This document shows, piece by piece, positions 1 to 9,246 of a stretch of 64,000 nt of DNA (its first letter is position 1; each line of letters opens with the position of its first letter). Position numbers and translations under genes: made by a program. Where the stretch lies: the NCBI RefSeq assembly GCF_000371965.1, contig NZ_AQUO01000001.1, forward strand, positions 2,550,001-2,614,000, read 5' to 3'. Origin of the DNA: Paracoccus sp. N5 (GTDB taxonomy: Bacteria; Pseudomonadota; Alphaproteobacteria; Rhodobacterales; Rhodobacteraceae). The notes under the pieces were generated by a model. That model had not been told where the DNA came from. It did no database searches and saw only the letters and a program-made list of their open reading frames with translations.

Positions 1-624
1 CTCGTCCTCGAAACTGTCGAGATAGGCCACCAGCGATTGCGCGGTGCGCGACAGGCGCTGGCTGTCGCTGTCCAGGTTGGCGTGGAAGCGGTCGCGCCAT
101 TCGCTTTCGATTTCCGGCGTCTCGGCCAGGATGGTCGCGGTCGAGCGCAGCGCCGTCACCGCCGATTGCACCTCGTGCAGCGTGGTCAGCAGATAGGGGT
201 CGCGGGTCATGCGATCCGACAGCGCGACCAGCCGGCGTTCCAGCGCGTCGGCACGGCGCACGGCCAGGGCCAGCACCGCTGCCCAGCCGGGAAAGCGGGC
301 GGCGAATTCGGCGATCTGGTCCAGCTCGACCGGCTGCTCGCCCGCCCGCGCGGCCGCCTCGCGCAGCGCGCCGATCAGCGCCTCCTCGCGGTCCGAGGCA
401 AGCTCGGTCGCGTCGATCTCCAGCGCCTCGGCCAGCCGGGTCAGCAGCGCCTCGCCGACCGGGCGGCGGTTGTGCTCGATGAGGTTCAGATAGGCGGCGG
501 AGATCTCGGCCCGCCGCGCCACCTCGGTCTGGCGCCGGCCGAGCGACAAGCGGCGCTCGCGAATGCGGGTGCCGATCAGCGGCCGGGCATGGGGCGAGCG
601 GTGCGAGGCGGGCGGGCGCGCCAT
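1..624 (-). CDS. XRE-family transcriptional regulator, N-terminal part
   Basis: Only the first 208 codons are inside the window; the gene runs off the left edge and no stop is seen. Residues about 15-70 form a Cro/C1-type helix-turn-helix (SLGRRQTEVARRAEIS, then the recognition-helix segment AYLNLIEHNRRP). Residues 75-208 look like a helical linker. This HTH signature is typical of RamB/PrpC/ScfR-like regulators, which carry a C-terminal ImmA/IrrE-type domain and control acetate or propionate metabolism; that domain would be outside the window, so the subfamily is inferred. The ATG lies 3 bases after the response-regulator stop, so it is probably the last gene of that operon. Confidence 0.85.
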   Translation of the reverse strand, partial: MARPPASHRSPHARPLIGTRIRERRLSLGRRQTEVARRAEISAAYLNLIEHNRRPVGEALLTRLAEALEIDATELASDREEALIGALREAAARAGEQPVELDQIAEFAARFPGWAAVLALAVRRADALERRLVALSDRMTRDPYLLTTLHEVQSAVTALRSTATILAETPEIESEWRDRFHANLDSDSQRLSRTAQSLVAYLDSFEDE

Positions 625-627
625 GGC

Positions 628-1311
628 TCAGACCTCGTCCCGGCTTTCGTCGAGATGGCGCACGGCCTTGACCACCAGGTCGGCCAGGCTGGTGGCGCCC
701 AGCTTGTCCTTCAGCGTCTGGCTGACGTTCGAGACGGTCTTGTAGCTGATATTGGCGCGGGCGGCGATGTCGCGATAGCTGAGCCCGCTGGCGATGGCGC
801 GCAGGATCTCCAGCTCGCGCGGGGTCAGGCGCGGGCGGGCGGGGGCGGCGCCGGGACGCTCCATCAGCGCGATCTTGCGGGCGAGGTCGGCGGGGACGTA
901 GTCGCGCCCGGCGGCCAGTTCGCGCAGCGCCTCGCAGATCTCGGCCGAGGGCGAATCCTTCATCACGATGCCGTTGCAGCCGGCCTGCAAGGCGCGTCGG
1001 GCAATGAGCGGGCTGCGATGCATGGTAAAGACCAGGATCGGCAGGCCGGCGCCCGCGGCGCGCAGCCGCTCGATCAGCCGCACCCCGGCCAGCCGCGATT
1101 CGCCCATGGTCAGGTCGATCACCATCACGTCCGGGGCCGCGTGCCGCCATGCCCGCCAGCCCTGCAAGGGCGTCGCGGCCGCGGTGATGCGGCAATCCAG
1201 CCGGCCCTTGGTGATCCATTCCCAGCCCTCGGCCACGACCGGGTGGTCATCGACAATCAGCACCCGCAGGGCGGCGGGCTCGGCATGGGCGGCGGGGGCG
1301 CTGGCGTTCAT
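628..1311 (-). CDS. NarL/FixJ-type response regulator
   Basis: A 227-residue two-component response regulator. The receiver domain (about 15-135) has the acidic pair in LIVDDHP near residue 21, the probable phospho-acceptor Asp66 in VIDLTMG and the conserved Lys118 in GIVMKDS. The LuxR-type DNA-binding domain (about 160-222) begins RLTPRELEILRAIASG and contains the recognition helix around ISYKTVSNV. I chose the ATG at 1311 because it overlaps the kinase stop by four bases (ATGA), so the two are translationally coupled. The partner is the kinase immediately upstream. Targets cannot be read from the sequence; the RND pump genes just upstream on the same strand are an inferred candidate. Confidence 0.93.
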   Translation of the reverse strand: MNASAPAAHAEPAALRVLIVDDHPVVAEGWEWITKGRLDCRITAAATPLQGWRAWRHAAPDVMVIDLTMGESRLAGVRLIERLRAAGAGLPILVFTMHRSPLIARRALQAGCNGIVMKDSPSAEICEALRELAAGRDYVPADLARKIALMERPGAAPARPRLTPRELEILRAIASGLSYRDIAARANISYKTVSNVSQTLKDKLGATSLADLVVKAVRHLDESRDEV

Positions 1312-2720
1312 CGCTCGGTTTCCTGGTCCTGCGCGCCGGCCAGCGGCAGCCGGCATTCGGTCACGGTCATGGCGCCCTCGCGCCGTGGCGGGGTGTAATC
1401 TCCGCCAAGCGCGCTGGCGCGGTCGCGCATGCCGGCCTGGCCCAGCCCCTTGCGGCCGGCGGGCCGGGGGCCGGCGCCGTCGTCCTCGACCCGGGCCAGC
1501 AGCGCGGTGCCGGGTGCCGTGGCCAGCGCGACCCCGACCCGCGTCGGGCGGGCGTGGCGCAGCGCGTTCAGCACGCTCTCGCGCACGAAGCGGAACAGCG
1601 CCACCCGCGCCGCCTCGTCGGTCGCGGGCAGGTCCTGCGGCGCATCGAGCGCGAATTCGACCTCGGGCGCCATATCGGCGAATTCGAACAGCAGCTCCTG
1701 CAGCATCTCGGCCAGGCTCGCGCCCTCGGCCGGCGACAGGCGCAGGTCGTCGATGGCGGCGCGGGCGCTGGCCCGGATCGCCGCCGCATGGCGCGAGACC
1801 GCCGCCAGCGCCCCCGCCAGGGCCGGATCGGCGGCCCCGCCGGCGCGTTCCTCGGCCTGGTCGATGGCGGCTTGCAGCGCGAAAAGCTGCGGGCCGATGC
1901 CGTCGTGCAGGTCGCTGGCGATGCGGGCGCGTTCGGATTCGGCCAGGGTCATCATCCGGCCCTGAAGGCGGCGGTTCTCGGCCCGCTCGCGTGCCAGGTG
2001 GCTGGCCAGCGCATTCACCCCGTCGCTGAGCTGGCCCAGCTCGGCCAGCCCGGTCTGCGGCGCGCGGACGGCCAGATCGCCCGCCCGCATCCGCGCCAGC
2101 GCCGCGCCCAGCACGCCCAGCCGGCGCAGCACCAGCCCGGTGATCGCCATGGTCACGCCCAGGACCGCCAGCGCCATCCCGCCCAGCAGCGGCAGCATCA
2201 GTCGGAAATCGGCCCAGGCCTCGGCGATCTCGTCGCCGGGGTCGGTGCGGATCTCGAGCACGCCCAGCACGTTCGGATATTGCGAGACCGGGATCAGGTC
2301 GGCCTGCGGCGCCGGGCGCAGCAAGGCGGCGAACCAGCCCGGCGGCGGGTCGCGTTGCGGCTGCGGCGCCAGCGGCAGCGCCACCGGCCGGCCGGTGGCA
2401 TCGCGCAGCTCGGCCGAGACATGGCGCTGCGTTTCGATGTCGGCGGCGATCTGGCGCGCCTCGGCCATCATGTCGCGGCGCTCGAAGGCGGTGGGCAGGC
2501 GCATGGTGGCAAAGGCATTGGCCAGCCCGAAGGCCGCCTCGGTCTCCTCGCGCACGGCGGCGCGGGCGTTCAGCATCAGAACCGAGACGACGATGGCAAA
2601 GATCGCGAGCCAGGTCAGCGTCGCGCCCGCCAGCGCCAGCGGGCGCAGCGCCACGCCATGCGGGCGGGGGCGTGCCTCATCCGCCTGCCGCACCGCCGCG
2701 ATCTGGCCGGTCGCCTCCAT
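1308..2720 (-). CDS. NarX/UhpB-type membrane sensor histidine kinase
   Basis: A 470-residue inner-membrane histidine kinase of the HisKA_3 class. Transmembrane helices lie near residues 28-50 and 172-198 and bracket a periplasmic sensor segment of about 120 residues with no domain I recognise. A HAMP-like linker follows (about 198-250). The dimerisation box ARIASDLHDGIGPQL carries the probable phospho-accepting His272. The ATPase domain has an N-box (RESVLNALRHARP) and a G-box (VEDDGAGPRPAGRKGLG). It forms an operon with the overlapping response regulator. The signal is unknown. Only 78 bases separate it from the upstream RND permease gene on the same strand, so read-through from the pump genes is possible. 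Confidence 0.92.
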   Translation of the reverse strand: MEATGQIAAVRQADEARPRPHGVALRPLALAGATLTWLAIFAIVVSVLMLNARAAVREETEAAFGLANAFATMRLPTAFERRDMMAEARQIAADIETQRHVSAELRDATGRPVALPLAPQPQRDPPPGWFAALLRPAPQADLIPVSQYPNVLGVLEIRTDPGDEIAEAWADFRLMLPLLGGMALAVLGVTMAITGLVLRRLGVLGAALARMRAGDLAVRAPQTGLAELGQLSDGVNALASHLARERAENRRLQGRMMTLAESERARIASDLHDGIGPQLFALQAAIDQAEERAGGAADPALAGALAAVSRHAAAIRASARAAIDDLRLSPAEGASLAEMLQELLFEFADMAPEVEFALDAPQDLPATDEAARVALFRFVRESVLNALRHARPTRVGVALATAPGTALLARVEDDGAGPRPAGRKGLGQAGMRDRASALGGDYTPPRREGAMTVTECRLPLAGAQDQETER

Positions 2721-2798
2721 GTCCCCTCCTGCGGCCCCTTGGCGAAAGACTAGGCCGGCGCGCGAAGGCCCGCAAGCGGGCTGGCGCGGGCAGCCCGG

Positions 2799-5700
2799 TC
2801 AGGCGCGGGCGGCGCCCGGCTCGGGTGCCTCGGGCCGGCCGAGCGCCCGGCGCACCAGCACGAAGAACAGCGGCACGAACAGCACCCCCAGCACGGTGGC
2901 CGAGATGGTGCCGCCCAGCACCGTGGCGCCGATGGTGTTGCGGCCGTTGGCGCCGGCGCCGGTTGACAGCACCAGCGGCAGCACGCCCAGCGAGAAGGCG
3001 ACCGAGGTCATCATGATCGGCCGGAAGCGCTGGCGCGCGGCCTCGATCACGGCCTCGAACAGCGGCTTGCCGTGTTGTTCCACCTGCTCGCGGGCGAATT
3101 CGACGATCAGGATGGCGTTCTTGCCGGTCAGGCCGATGACGGTCAGCAGCCCGACCTGGAAGAACACGCCATTGTCGAAGCCGCCCAGCCAGGCCCCGAC
3201 CAGCGCGCCCAGGACGCCGATGGGCATGGCGAGCATCACCGCGAAGGGGATCGACCAGCTTTCGTAAAGCGCGGCGAGGCACAGGAACACCACCGCCAGC
3301 GACAGCCCGTAAAGCAGCATGGTCTGGTTGCCGGCCGCCTGTTCCTCCAGCGAAAGGCCGGTCCACGCCACGTCGAAGCCGGGCGGCAGCTGCGCCGCCA
3401 GCTCCTCGATGGCGGCCATGCCCTGGCCCGACGAGACGCCGGGCGCCGGGTTGCCCTGGATGTTCATCGCCGGCACGCCGTTATAGCGCGACAGGCCCTG
3501 CGGCCCATAGCTCCAGCGCCCCTCGGCGAAGTTCGAGAAGGGCACCAGCCCGCCGGAACTGTTCCTGACCCGCCATTTGTCGATGTCGGTCGGCACGGCG
3601 CGCGACTGCGATTCGCCCTGGACATAGACCCGCTTGATGCGGCCGCGGTCGATGAAGTCGTTGACATAGCTGCCGGCCCAGGCGACCGACAGCAGGCTGC
3701 CCACGTCCGAGGCCGAGACCCCCATCGCCCCGGCCTTGCGCCAGTCGATGTCGAGCTTGTATTCGGATGCGTCCTCGAGCCCGTTCGGCCGGGCCTGGGC
3801 GATGCGCCCGTCCTGTGCCGCCATGCCCAGCAGCTGGTCGCGCGCATCCAGCAACTGCTCATGCGCCTGGCCGGCGCGGGCCTGCAGATAGAAGTCGAAG
3901 CCCGAGACGTTGCCGAGCTCGATCACCGAGGGCGGCACGATGGGGAAGGCCATGGCGTCGCGGATGCCCATGAAGGCCGGGAAGGCGCGGCCGGCGATGG
4001 CCTGCACCGACTGGTCGGCGCCGGGGCGTTCGTCCCAGTCCTTCAGCCGCAGGAAGGCGATGCCCATGTTCTGGCCCGAGCCCGCGAAGCTGAAGCCCGA
4101 GACGCCGAAGAAGCTGTCGACATTCTCGGATTCGTTCTCGGCGAAGTAATGCTGGATCTGGTCGATGACCGCGTCGGTGCGTTCCTGCGTGGCGCCGGTC
4201 GGGCCCTGGATCAGCGCGAACATGATGCCCTGATCCTCGTCCGGCAGAAAGCCGGTGGGCGTGCGCAGGAACAGGAACACCATGGCGGCGCCGATGCAAA
4301 GATAGATCAGCATCATCCGCAGCGGCCGGCGGATGATCCAGTTCACCGAAGAGCCGTAGCCGTGCATGGTGCGGTCGAAGCCGCGGTTGAACAGGCCGAA
4401 AAGCCCGCGCGTCTTGTGGCCGTGCTCGTTTCTCAGCAGCGTGGCGCACAGCGCCGGCGTCAGCGACAGCGCCACCACGACCGACAGGCCCATGGCGCTG
4501 GCGATGGTCACGGCGAACTGCTTGTAGATGACCCCGGTCGAGCCGCCGAAGAAGGCCATCGGCACGAAGACCGCCGACAAGACCAGCGCGATGCCGATCA
4601 GCGCGCCGGTGATCTGGCCCATGGACTTGCGGGTGGCCTCGCGCGGCTCGAGCCCCTCGTCCTCCATGATGCGCTCGACGTTCTCGACCACGACGATGGC
4701 GTCGTCGACCAGCAGGCCGATGGCCAGCACCATGGCGAGCATCGTCAGCGTGTTGATGGTAAAGCCGAAGGCCGCGAGGATGCCGAAGGTGCCCAGCAGC
4801 ACCACCGGCACCGCCAGCGTCGGGATCAGCGTCGCGCGCCAGTTCTGCAGGAACAGCAGCATGACGAAGAACACCAGCACGATGGCCTCGACCAGCGTCT
4901 TGACCACCTCCTCGATCGAGATCAGCACGAAGGGCGTGGTGTCGAAGGGGATGACGTAATCCATGCCCTCGGGGAAGAAGCGGGCGAATTCCTCCATCCG
5001 CGCCTTGACCCGTTCGGCGGTGTCGAGCGCGTTCGCGCCCGAAGCCAGGCTGATCGCCAGGCCCGAGGCCGGCTGCCCGTTGTAGCGGGCATTGGTCATG
5101 TAATCCTCGGCGCCGATCTCGACGCGGGCCACGTCCTTCAGCAGGATCAGCCCGCCGTCCTGTTCGGCGCGCAGCACGATCTGCTCGAAATCCTCGGGCG
5201 TCGACAGCAGCGACTGCGCGGTGATGGTGGCGTTCAGCATCTGGCCCTGCGGCGCCGGCTGGCTGCCGAAGCTGCCGGCCGAGATCTGCGCATTCTCGGC
5301 CGAGACCGCCGAGACCACATCGCCCGGCGTCAGCTCATAGGCGGCCAGTTTCGACGGATCGAGCCAGATGCGCATGGCATATTGCGCCCCGAAGACCTGG
5401 ATCGAGCCCACGCCCTCGATCCGGCTGAGGTCGTTGACCAGGTTCGAGATCAGGTAGTCCGACAGGTCGACCTGCTCGAAGCTTCCGTCGGGCGAGGTCA
5501 GGCCGATCACCATCAGGAAGCCCGAGGCCGACTTCTCGACCGTCAGGCCCTGGCGCTGCACGGGTTCGGGCAGCAGCGCGGTGGCCTGGGACAGCTTGTT
5601 CTGCACCTGGACCTGGGCGATGTCGGGGTCGGTGCCGGTCTCGAAGGTCAGCTCGGTCTGCGAACTGCCGGACGAGGTCGAGCTGGACTTGAAATAGCGC

Positions 5701-5924
5701 AACCCGTCCAGGCCGGTCATCTGCTGCTCGATGACCTGGGTCACGGTATTGGCCACCGTCTCGGCCGAGGCGCCGGGATAGGTGGCGCGGATCGTGACCG
5801 TGGGCGGCGCGATCTGCGGATATTGCGCGACGGGCAGGGACAGGATCGACAGGATCCCCAGACCCATGATCAGGATCGAGATCACCCAGGCGAACACCGG
5901 ACGGTCGATGAAGAAGCGGGCCAT
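2799..5924 (-). CDS. RND multidrug efflux permease, AcrB/MexB-like (HAE1 family)
   Basis: A 1041-residue inner-membrane proton/drug antiporter, the usual length for AcrB-type pumps. It starts with the family hallmark MARFFIDRPVFAWVISI, and the fourth transmembrane helix carries the proton-relay Asp pair (AIGLLVDDAIVVVEN, about residue 408). Two large periplasmic porter loops alternate with twelve membrane helices, ending in the second half with the conserved GLTGKNAILIVEFA segment. It would work as a trimer with the membrane-fusion protein encoded 33 bases upstream and a TolC-like channel. No outer-membrane channel gene is adjacent, so one must be recruited from elsewhere. The substrate cannot be predicted. 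Confidence 0.97.
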   Translation of the reverse strand: MARFFIDRPVFAWVISILIMGLGILSILSLPVAQYPQIAPPTVTIRATYPGASAETVANTVTQVIEQQMTGLDGLRYFKSSSTSSGSSQTELTFETGTDPDIAQVQVQNKLSQATALLPEPVQRQGLTVEKSASGFLMVIGLTSPDGSFEQVDLSDYLISNLVNDLSRIEGVGSIQVFGAQYAMRIWLDPSKLAAYELTPGDVVSAVSAENAQISAGSFGSQPAPQGQMLNATITAQSLLSTPEDFEQIVLRAEQDGGLILLKDVARVEIGAEDYMTNARYNGQPASGLAISLASGANALDTAERVKARMEEFARFFPEGMDYVIPFDTTPFVLISIEEVVKTLVEAIVLVFFVMLLFLQNWRATLIPTLAVPVVLLGTFGILAAFGFTINTLTMLAMVLAIGLLVDDAIVVVENVERIMEDEGLEPREATRKSMGQITGALIGIALVLSAVFVPMAFFGGSTGVIYKQFAVTIASAMGLSVVVALSLTPALCATLLRNEHGHKTRGLFGLFNRGFDRTMHGYGSSVNWIIRRPLRMMLIYLCIGAAMVFLFLRTPTGFLPDEDQGIMFALIQGPTGATQERTDAVIDQIQHYFAENESENVDSFFGVSGFSFAGSGQNMGIAFLRLKDWDERPGADQSVQAIAGRAFPAFMGIRDAMAFPIVPPSVIELGNVSGFDFYLQARAGQAHEQLLDARDQLLGMAAQDGRIAQARPNGLEDASEYKLDIDWRKAGAMGVSASDVGSLLSVAWAGSYVNDFIDRGRIKRVYVQGESQSRAVPTDIDKWRVRNSSGGLVPFSNFAEGRWSYGPQGLSRYNGVPAMNIQGNPAPGVSSGQGMAAIEELAAQLPPGFDVAWTGLSLEEQAAGNQTMLLYGLSLAVVFLCLAALYESWSIPFAVMLAMPIGVLGALVGAWLGGFDNGVFFQVGLLTVIGLTGKNAILIVEFAREQVEQHGKPLFEAVIEAARQRFRPIMMTSVAFSLGVLPLVLSTGAGANGRNTIGATVLGGTISATVLGVLFVPLFFVLVRRALGRPEAPEPGAARA

Positions 5925-5957
5925 GTGCGGTTCCTGTCTTTCCTCGCGGTGTCGCGG

Positions 5958-7256
5958 TCAGTTCGCGGGCTGGGCCGGGTCCGCCGCCTCCGGCGCGGCC
6001 TCGGCGGGCGCGGCGCCTTCGGCCGGTGCGGCGGTCTCGGCGGGCTGTTCTGCGGGCTTTTCGGTGGCCTGCTCGGCCGGCTGTCCGGCTGCGGCGTCGC
6101 CCTCGGCCGGCGCGGCTGCGGCTTCCTTGCGTTCCTCGGGGGCGACGGTCATGCCGGGGGCGATCTTCTGCACGCCCTCGACCACGATGCGGTCGCCGTC
6201 ATCCAGGCCTTCGCTGACCACCCATTGGTTGCCGTGATCCTGCAGCACGGTCAGCTGGCGCTGCTCGACCACGTCCTGGGCATTGACCACCAGCGCGATG
6301 GGCTGGCCGCGCCGGTCGCGGCTGACGCCTTCCTGCGGTGCCAGCACCACGTCCTTGGCGGTGGCCTGCTGCACCACGGCCTGCACATACATGCCGGGCA
6401 GCAGGGTGCGGTCGGGATTGGCGAAGGCCAGCCGCAGCGTGACCACGCCGGTGGTCTCGTTCACATAGGGTTCGGCGGCGGTCAGCGTGCCTTCCTGGTC
6501 GAATTCGGTGCCATCCGCCAGGCGCAGCGTCACCTTCTGCTCGGCATGTTCGGCGCCCTCGTTCTGCGCGGCCATGGTGCGGCGGAAGCGGATGACCTCG
6601 GCCGCCGATTGCGTCACGTCGACATGCACCGGGTCCAGCTTGCGGATCACCGCGAGCGGCGTTGCCTGGCTGGCGGTGACCAGCGCGCCCTGGCTGGTCT
6701 GCGCCAGGCCGATCTCGCCGTCCAGCTCGGCGCGGATGGTGGTGCGCTCCAGCTCGATGTTCGCGGTCTGCAGCTGCGCCTCGGCGACCTTGACCGCGGC
6801 CTCGGCGGCGTCGCGCGCGGCGATGGCGCTGTCGGTCGAGCTTTCCGAGGCGACGCGGCGGTCGCGCAGCGCGCCGACGCGCTCGGCCTCGCGCCGGGCG
6901 TTCTCGGCCTGGGCGCGGGCCTGGGCCACGGCGGCCTCGGCCTGGGCCACGGCGGCCTGATAGGAGGTGGCGTCGATGCGGAACAGCGGGTCGCCGACCT
7001 TGACATGGCTGCCCTCGTCGAACAGGCGCTCGGTGACGATGCCGTTGACCTGCGGGCGCACCTCGGCCTCGGCCGAGGCGGTGACGCGGCCGGGCAGGGT
7101 GGTGGTCAGGGGCACGTCCTGGGCATGCAGCGTGACCACCGTGACCGGGGTCGGCGGCTGCTGGCCGGGATCCTGCGCCAGGGCCAGCGCGGGCATCAGC
7201 CCCGCCACGATCGGCAGAAACAGGGAAATCGCCATGCGGCGCGCGGGCGCTGACAT
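5958..7256 (-). CDS. RND efflux periplasmic adaptor (membrane-fusion protein), AcrA/MexA-like
   Basis: A 432-residue periplasmic adaptor that links the RND permease to an outer-membrane channel. The N-terminus is a signal peptide ending near ALALAQ. The lipoyl half-motifs and an alpha-helical hairpin (about 90-170, rich in Ala/Glu/Arg heptads) are followed by the beta-barrel and membrane-proximal domains. The ATG at 7256 is preferred over a GTG nine codons upstream because GGAG sits eight bases before it. The last 60 residues are an unusual Ala/Pro/Glu-rich tail, likely disordered. I see no lipobox Cys at the expected cleavage site, so it is probably not lipidated. It is the first gene of the efflux operon and diverges from the acyl-CoA synthetase gene. 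Confidence 0.95.
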   Translation of the reverse strand: MSAPARRMAISLFLPIVAGLMPALALAQDPGQQPPTPVTVVTLHAQDVPLTTTLPGRVTASAEAEVRPQVNGIVTERLFDEGSHVKVGDPLFRIDATSYQAAVAQAEAAVAQARAQAENARREAERVGALRDRRVASESSTDSAIAARDAAEAAVKVAEAQLQTANIELERTTIRAELDGEIGLAQTSQGALVTASQATPLAVIRKLDPVHVDVTQSAAEVIRFRRTMAAQNEGAEHAEQKVTLRLADGTEFDQEGTLTAAEPYVNETTGVVTLRLAFANPDRTLLPGMYVQAVVQQATAKDVVLAPQEGVSRDRRGQPIALVVNAQDVVEQRQLTVLQDHGNQWVVSEGLDDGDRIVVEGVQKIAPGMTVAPEERKEAAAAPAEGDAAAGQPAEQATEKPAEQPAETAAPAEGAAPAEAAPEAADPAQPAN

Positions 7257-7348
7257 CGTTCTTGCTCCGGGCAGTCTGGTCACGCTCCGATAACGAACAG
7301 TTTAGCCGGCGATGATCAATCCCAAATCCGCCCGCGCCGCGCCGCGGC

Positions 7349-7380
7349 CTTTCACCGTTTCCCAAATACCCCTCCCGGGC
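7349..7380 (-). repeat. Dispersed intergenic element, copy 1
   Basis: In its forward sense (minus strand) it reads GGGTATTTG then GGAAACGGTGAA. It lies between the divergent efflux-adaptor and acyl-CoA synthetase genes. See the finding on the twelve-copy family. Confidence 0.7.
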
Positions 7381-7468
7381 CGTGCCGACGGACGACGGAG
7401 CCTGACCCCTTGGCAAAACCCGCCGCGGCTGGCTTAGTCGCGGGCGCGCGACCGCGACGGAGGGGCAA

Positions 7469-9100
7469 GTGCCGCATTACGACATCTACAGCCAGGGCCT
7501 GGACATCTGTCCGGCGAATTACGCACAGCTTTCGCCGCTGCGTTTCCTGGAGCATACCGCCCAGGTCCATCCTCGGGCGCTGGCCGTGGTGCACGAGGGC
7601 GTGCGCCGCAACTGGGCTGAGACCTATGCCCGCTGCCGCCGCATCGCCGGCGCGCTCGCCGCGCGCGGCATCGGCAAGGGCGACACGGTGGCGGTGCTGT
7701 CCTCGAACATCCCCGAACTCTTCGAGAGCCATTTCAGCGTGCCGATGACCGGCGCGGTGCTGAACGCGATCAACACCCGGCTGGATGCCGAGGCGGTCGC
7801 CTTTATCCTGAGCCATGGCGAGGCCCGCGTGCTGCTGGTCGATCCCGAGTTTTCGGAACTGGCCGCGCGCGCCGTCAAGATCGCCCGCGGGCGCGAGATC
7901 CTGGTCGTGGACATCCTCGATCCCAGCTTCCAGGGCGGCAGCCGCGTGGGCGCGCTGAGCTATGACGATCTGCTGGCCGAGGGCGACCCGGAATTCGACT
8001 GGCAGATGCCCGCCGACGAATGGGACGCGATCTCGCTGAACTATACCTCTGGCACGACGGGCGATCCCAAGGGCGTGGTCTATCACCACCGCGGCGCGGC
8101 GCTGAATGCGCTGGCGAACATCACCTCGTGGCAGATGCCGCATCATGCGCGCTATCTGTGGACGCTGCCGATGTTCCATTGCAACGGCTGGTGCTTTCCC
8201 TGGACCATCGCCGCCAATGCCGGGGTCTGCGTCTGCCTGCGCGCGGTGCGGGCCGAGCCGATCTTCCGGCTGATCCGCGACGAGCGGGTGACGCATTTCT
8301 GCGGCGCACCCATCGTCATGAACATGCTGGCCAATGCCCCCGATGCGCTGAAGGACTTCGACCATCCGGTCAAGGCCATGGTCGCGGGCGCGCCGCCCCC
8401 GGCCTCGGTCATCGCCGCGGTCGAGGCCATGGGCATCGGCATCACCCATGTCTATGGCCTGACCGAGACCTATGGCCCCTCGGTCGTCTGCGCCTGGAAG
8501 ACGGAATGGGACGCGCTGGAGGGCGAGGCGCGCGCCCGGATGAAGGCGCGGCAGGGCGTGCGCAACCCGGCGCTGGACGGGCTGATGGTCGCCGACCCCG
8601 AGACGCTGGTCCCGGTGCCCGCCGACGGCGAGACCATGGGCGAGGTCTTCATGCGCGGCAACAACGTGATGAAGGGCTATCTGAAGAACCCCTCGGCCAC
8701 GGAAAAGGCGTTCCGCGGCGGCTGGTTCGCCTCGGGCGATCTGGGCGTGATGCATCCCGACGGCTATATCGAGCTCAAGGACCGCTCCAAGGACATCATC
8801 ATCTCGGGCGGCGAGAACATCTCCTCGATCGAGGTCGAGGATGTGCTCTACAAGCATCCCGACGTGCTGGAGGCCGCGGTGGTCGCCCGGCCGGACGAGA
8901 CCTGGGGCGAGACGCCCTGCGCCTTCGTGACGCTGAAGCCCGGCCGCGCGGTCGAGGCCGAGGCGCTGATCGCGTTCTGCCGGCAGAACATGGCGCGCTA
9001 CAAGGTGCCGAAGACGGTGGTGTTCGGCGACTTGCCCAAGACCTCGACCGGCAAGATCCAGAAATTCGTGCTGCGGGACCGGGCGCGCGCCCTGGGGTGA
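7469..9100 (+). CDS. Acyl-CoA synthetase (AMP-forming), medium-chain or DmdB-like
   Basis: A 543-residue ANL-superfamily ligase that activates a carboxylic acid to its acyl-CoA through an acyl-adenylate. The P-loop motif YTSGTTGDPKG starts near residue 192, the adenylate-binding segment HVYGLTETYGPS near 330, the hinge region GWFASGDLGV/KDRSKDIIISGGENI near 418-450 and the catalytic lysine motif KTSTGKIQK near the C-terminus. The start is GTG with GGAGGGG four bases upstream. Close homologues in Rhodobacteraceae include fatty-acid ligases and 3-methylmercaptopropionate-CoA ligase (DmdB); the sequence alone does not decide the substrate. It is a single gene flanked by copies of the dispersed intergenic element. 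Confidence 0.93.
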   Translation: MPHYDIYSQGLDICPANYAQLSPLRFLEHTAQVHPRALAVVHEGVRRNWAETYARCRRIAGALAARGIGKGDTVAVLSSNIPELFESHFSVPMTGAVLNAINTRLDAEAVAFILSHGEARVLLVDPEFSELAARAVKIARGREILVVDILDPSFQGGSRVGALSYDDLLAEGDPEFDWQMPADEWDAISLNYTSGTTGDPKGVVYHHRGAALNALANITSWQMPHHARYLWTLPMFHCNGWCFPWTIAANAGVCVCLRAVRAEPIFRLIRDERVTHFCGAPIVMNMLANAPDALKDFDHPVKAMVAGAPPPASVIAAVEAMGIGITHVYGLTETYGPSVVCAWKTEWDALEGEARARMKARQGVRNPALDGLMVADPETLVPVPADGETMGEVFMRGNNVMKGYLKNPSATEKAFRGGWFASGDLGVMHPDGYIELKDRSKDIIISGGENISSIEVEDVLYKHPDVLEAAVVARPDETWGETPCAFVTLKPGRAVEAEALIAFCRQNMARYKVPKTVVFGDLPKTSTGKIQKFVLRDRARALG

Positions 9101-9124
9101 AGCCGGGTGCCCCGGCGCGCGATC

Positions 9125-9153
9125 GGCGGGGTATTTGGAGAGCAAAGAAGCCC
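9125..9153 (+). repeat. Dispersed intergenic element, copy 2
   Basis: GGGTATTTG followed by GAGAGCAAAGAAG, 25 bases after the acyl-CoA synthetase stop. It belongs to the AGCAAAGAA subtype, as do copies 4 and 11. Confidence 0.75.
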
Positions 9154-9193
9154 GGGCGCGGAGAGAGCGGCACGCGGTCCGGGCTTTCGGCGC

Positions 9194-9226
9194 GGTCGCA
9201 GGGGTATTTGGAAAACAGTGAAGGCG
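9194..9226 (+). repeat. Dispersed intergenic element, copy 3
   Basis: GGTCGCAGGGGTATTTG followed by GAAAACAGTGAAGG, in tandem with copy 2 about 40 bases away and in the same orientation. Both lie between convergent genes. Confidence 0.8.
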
Positions 9227-9246
9227 GTAGGCGACGGGTGCTGGCG

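Noticed and set aside
3072..7253. A 1393-codon open frame on the plus strand opposite the efflux genes
   Set aside because: His/Arg/Gln/Gly-rich composition is the antisense shadow of GC-rich coding; the minus-strand RND and adaptor proteins have full domain matches.
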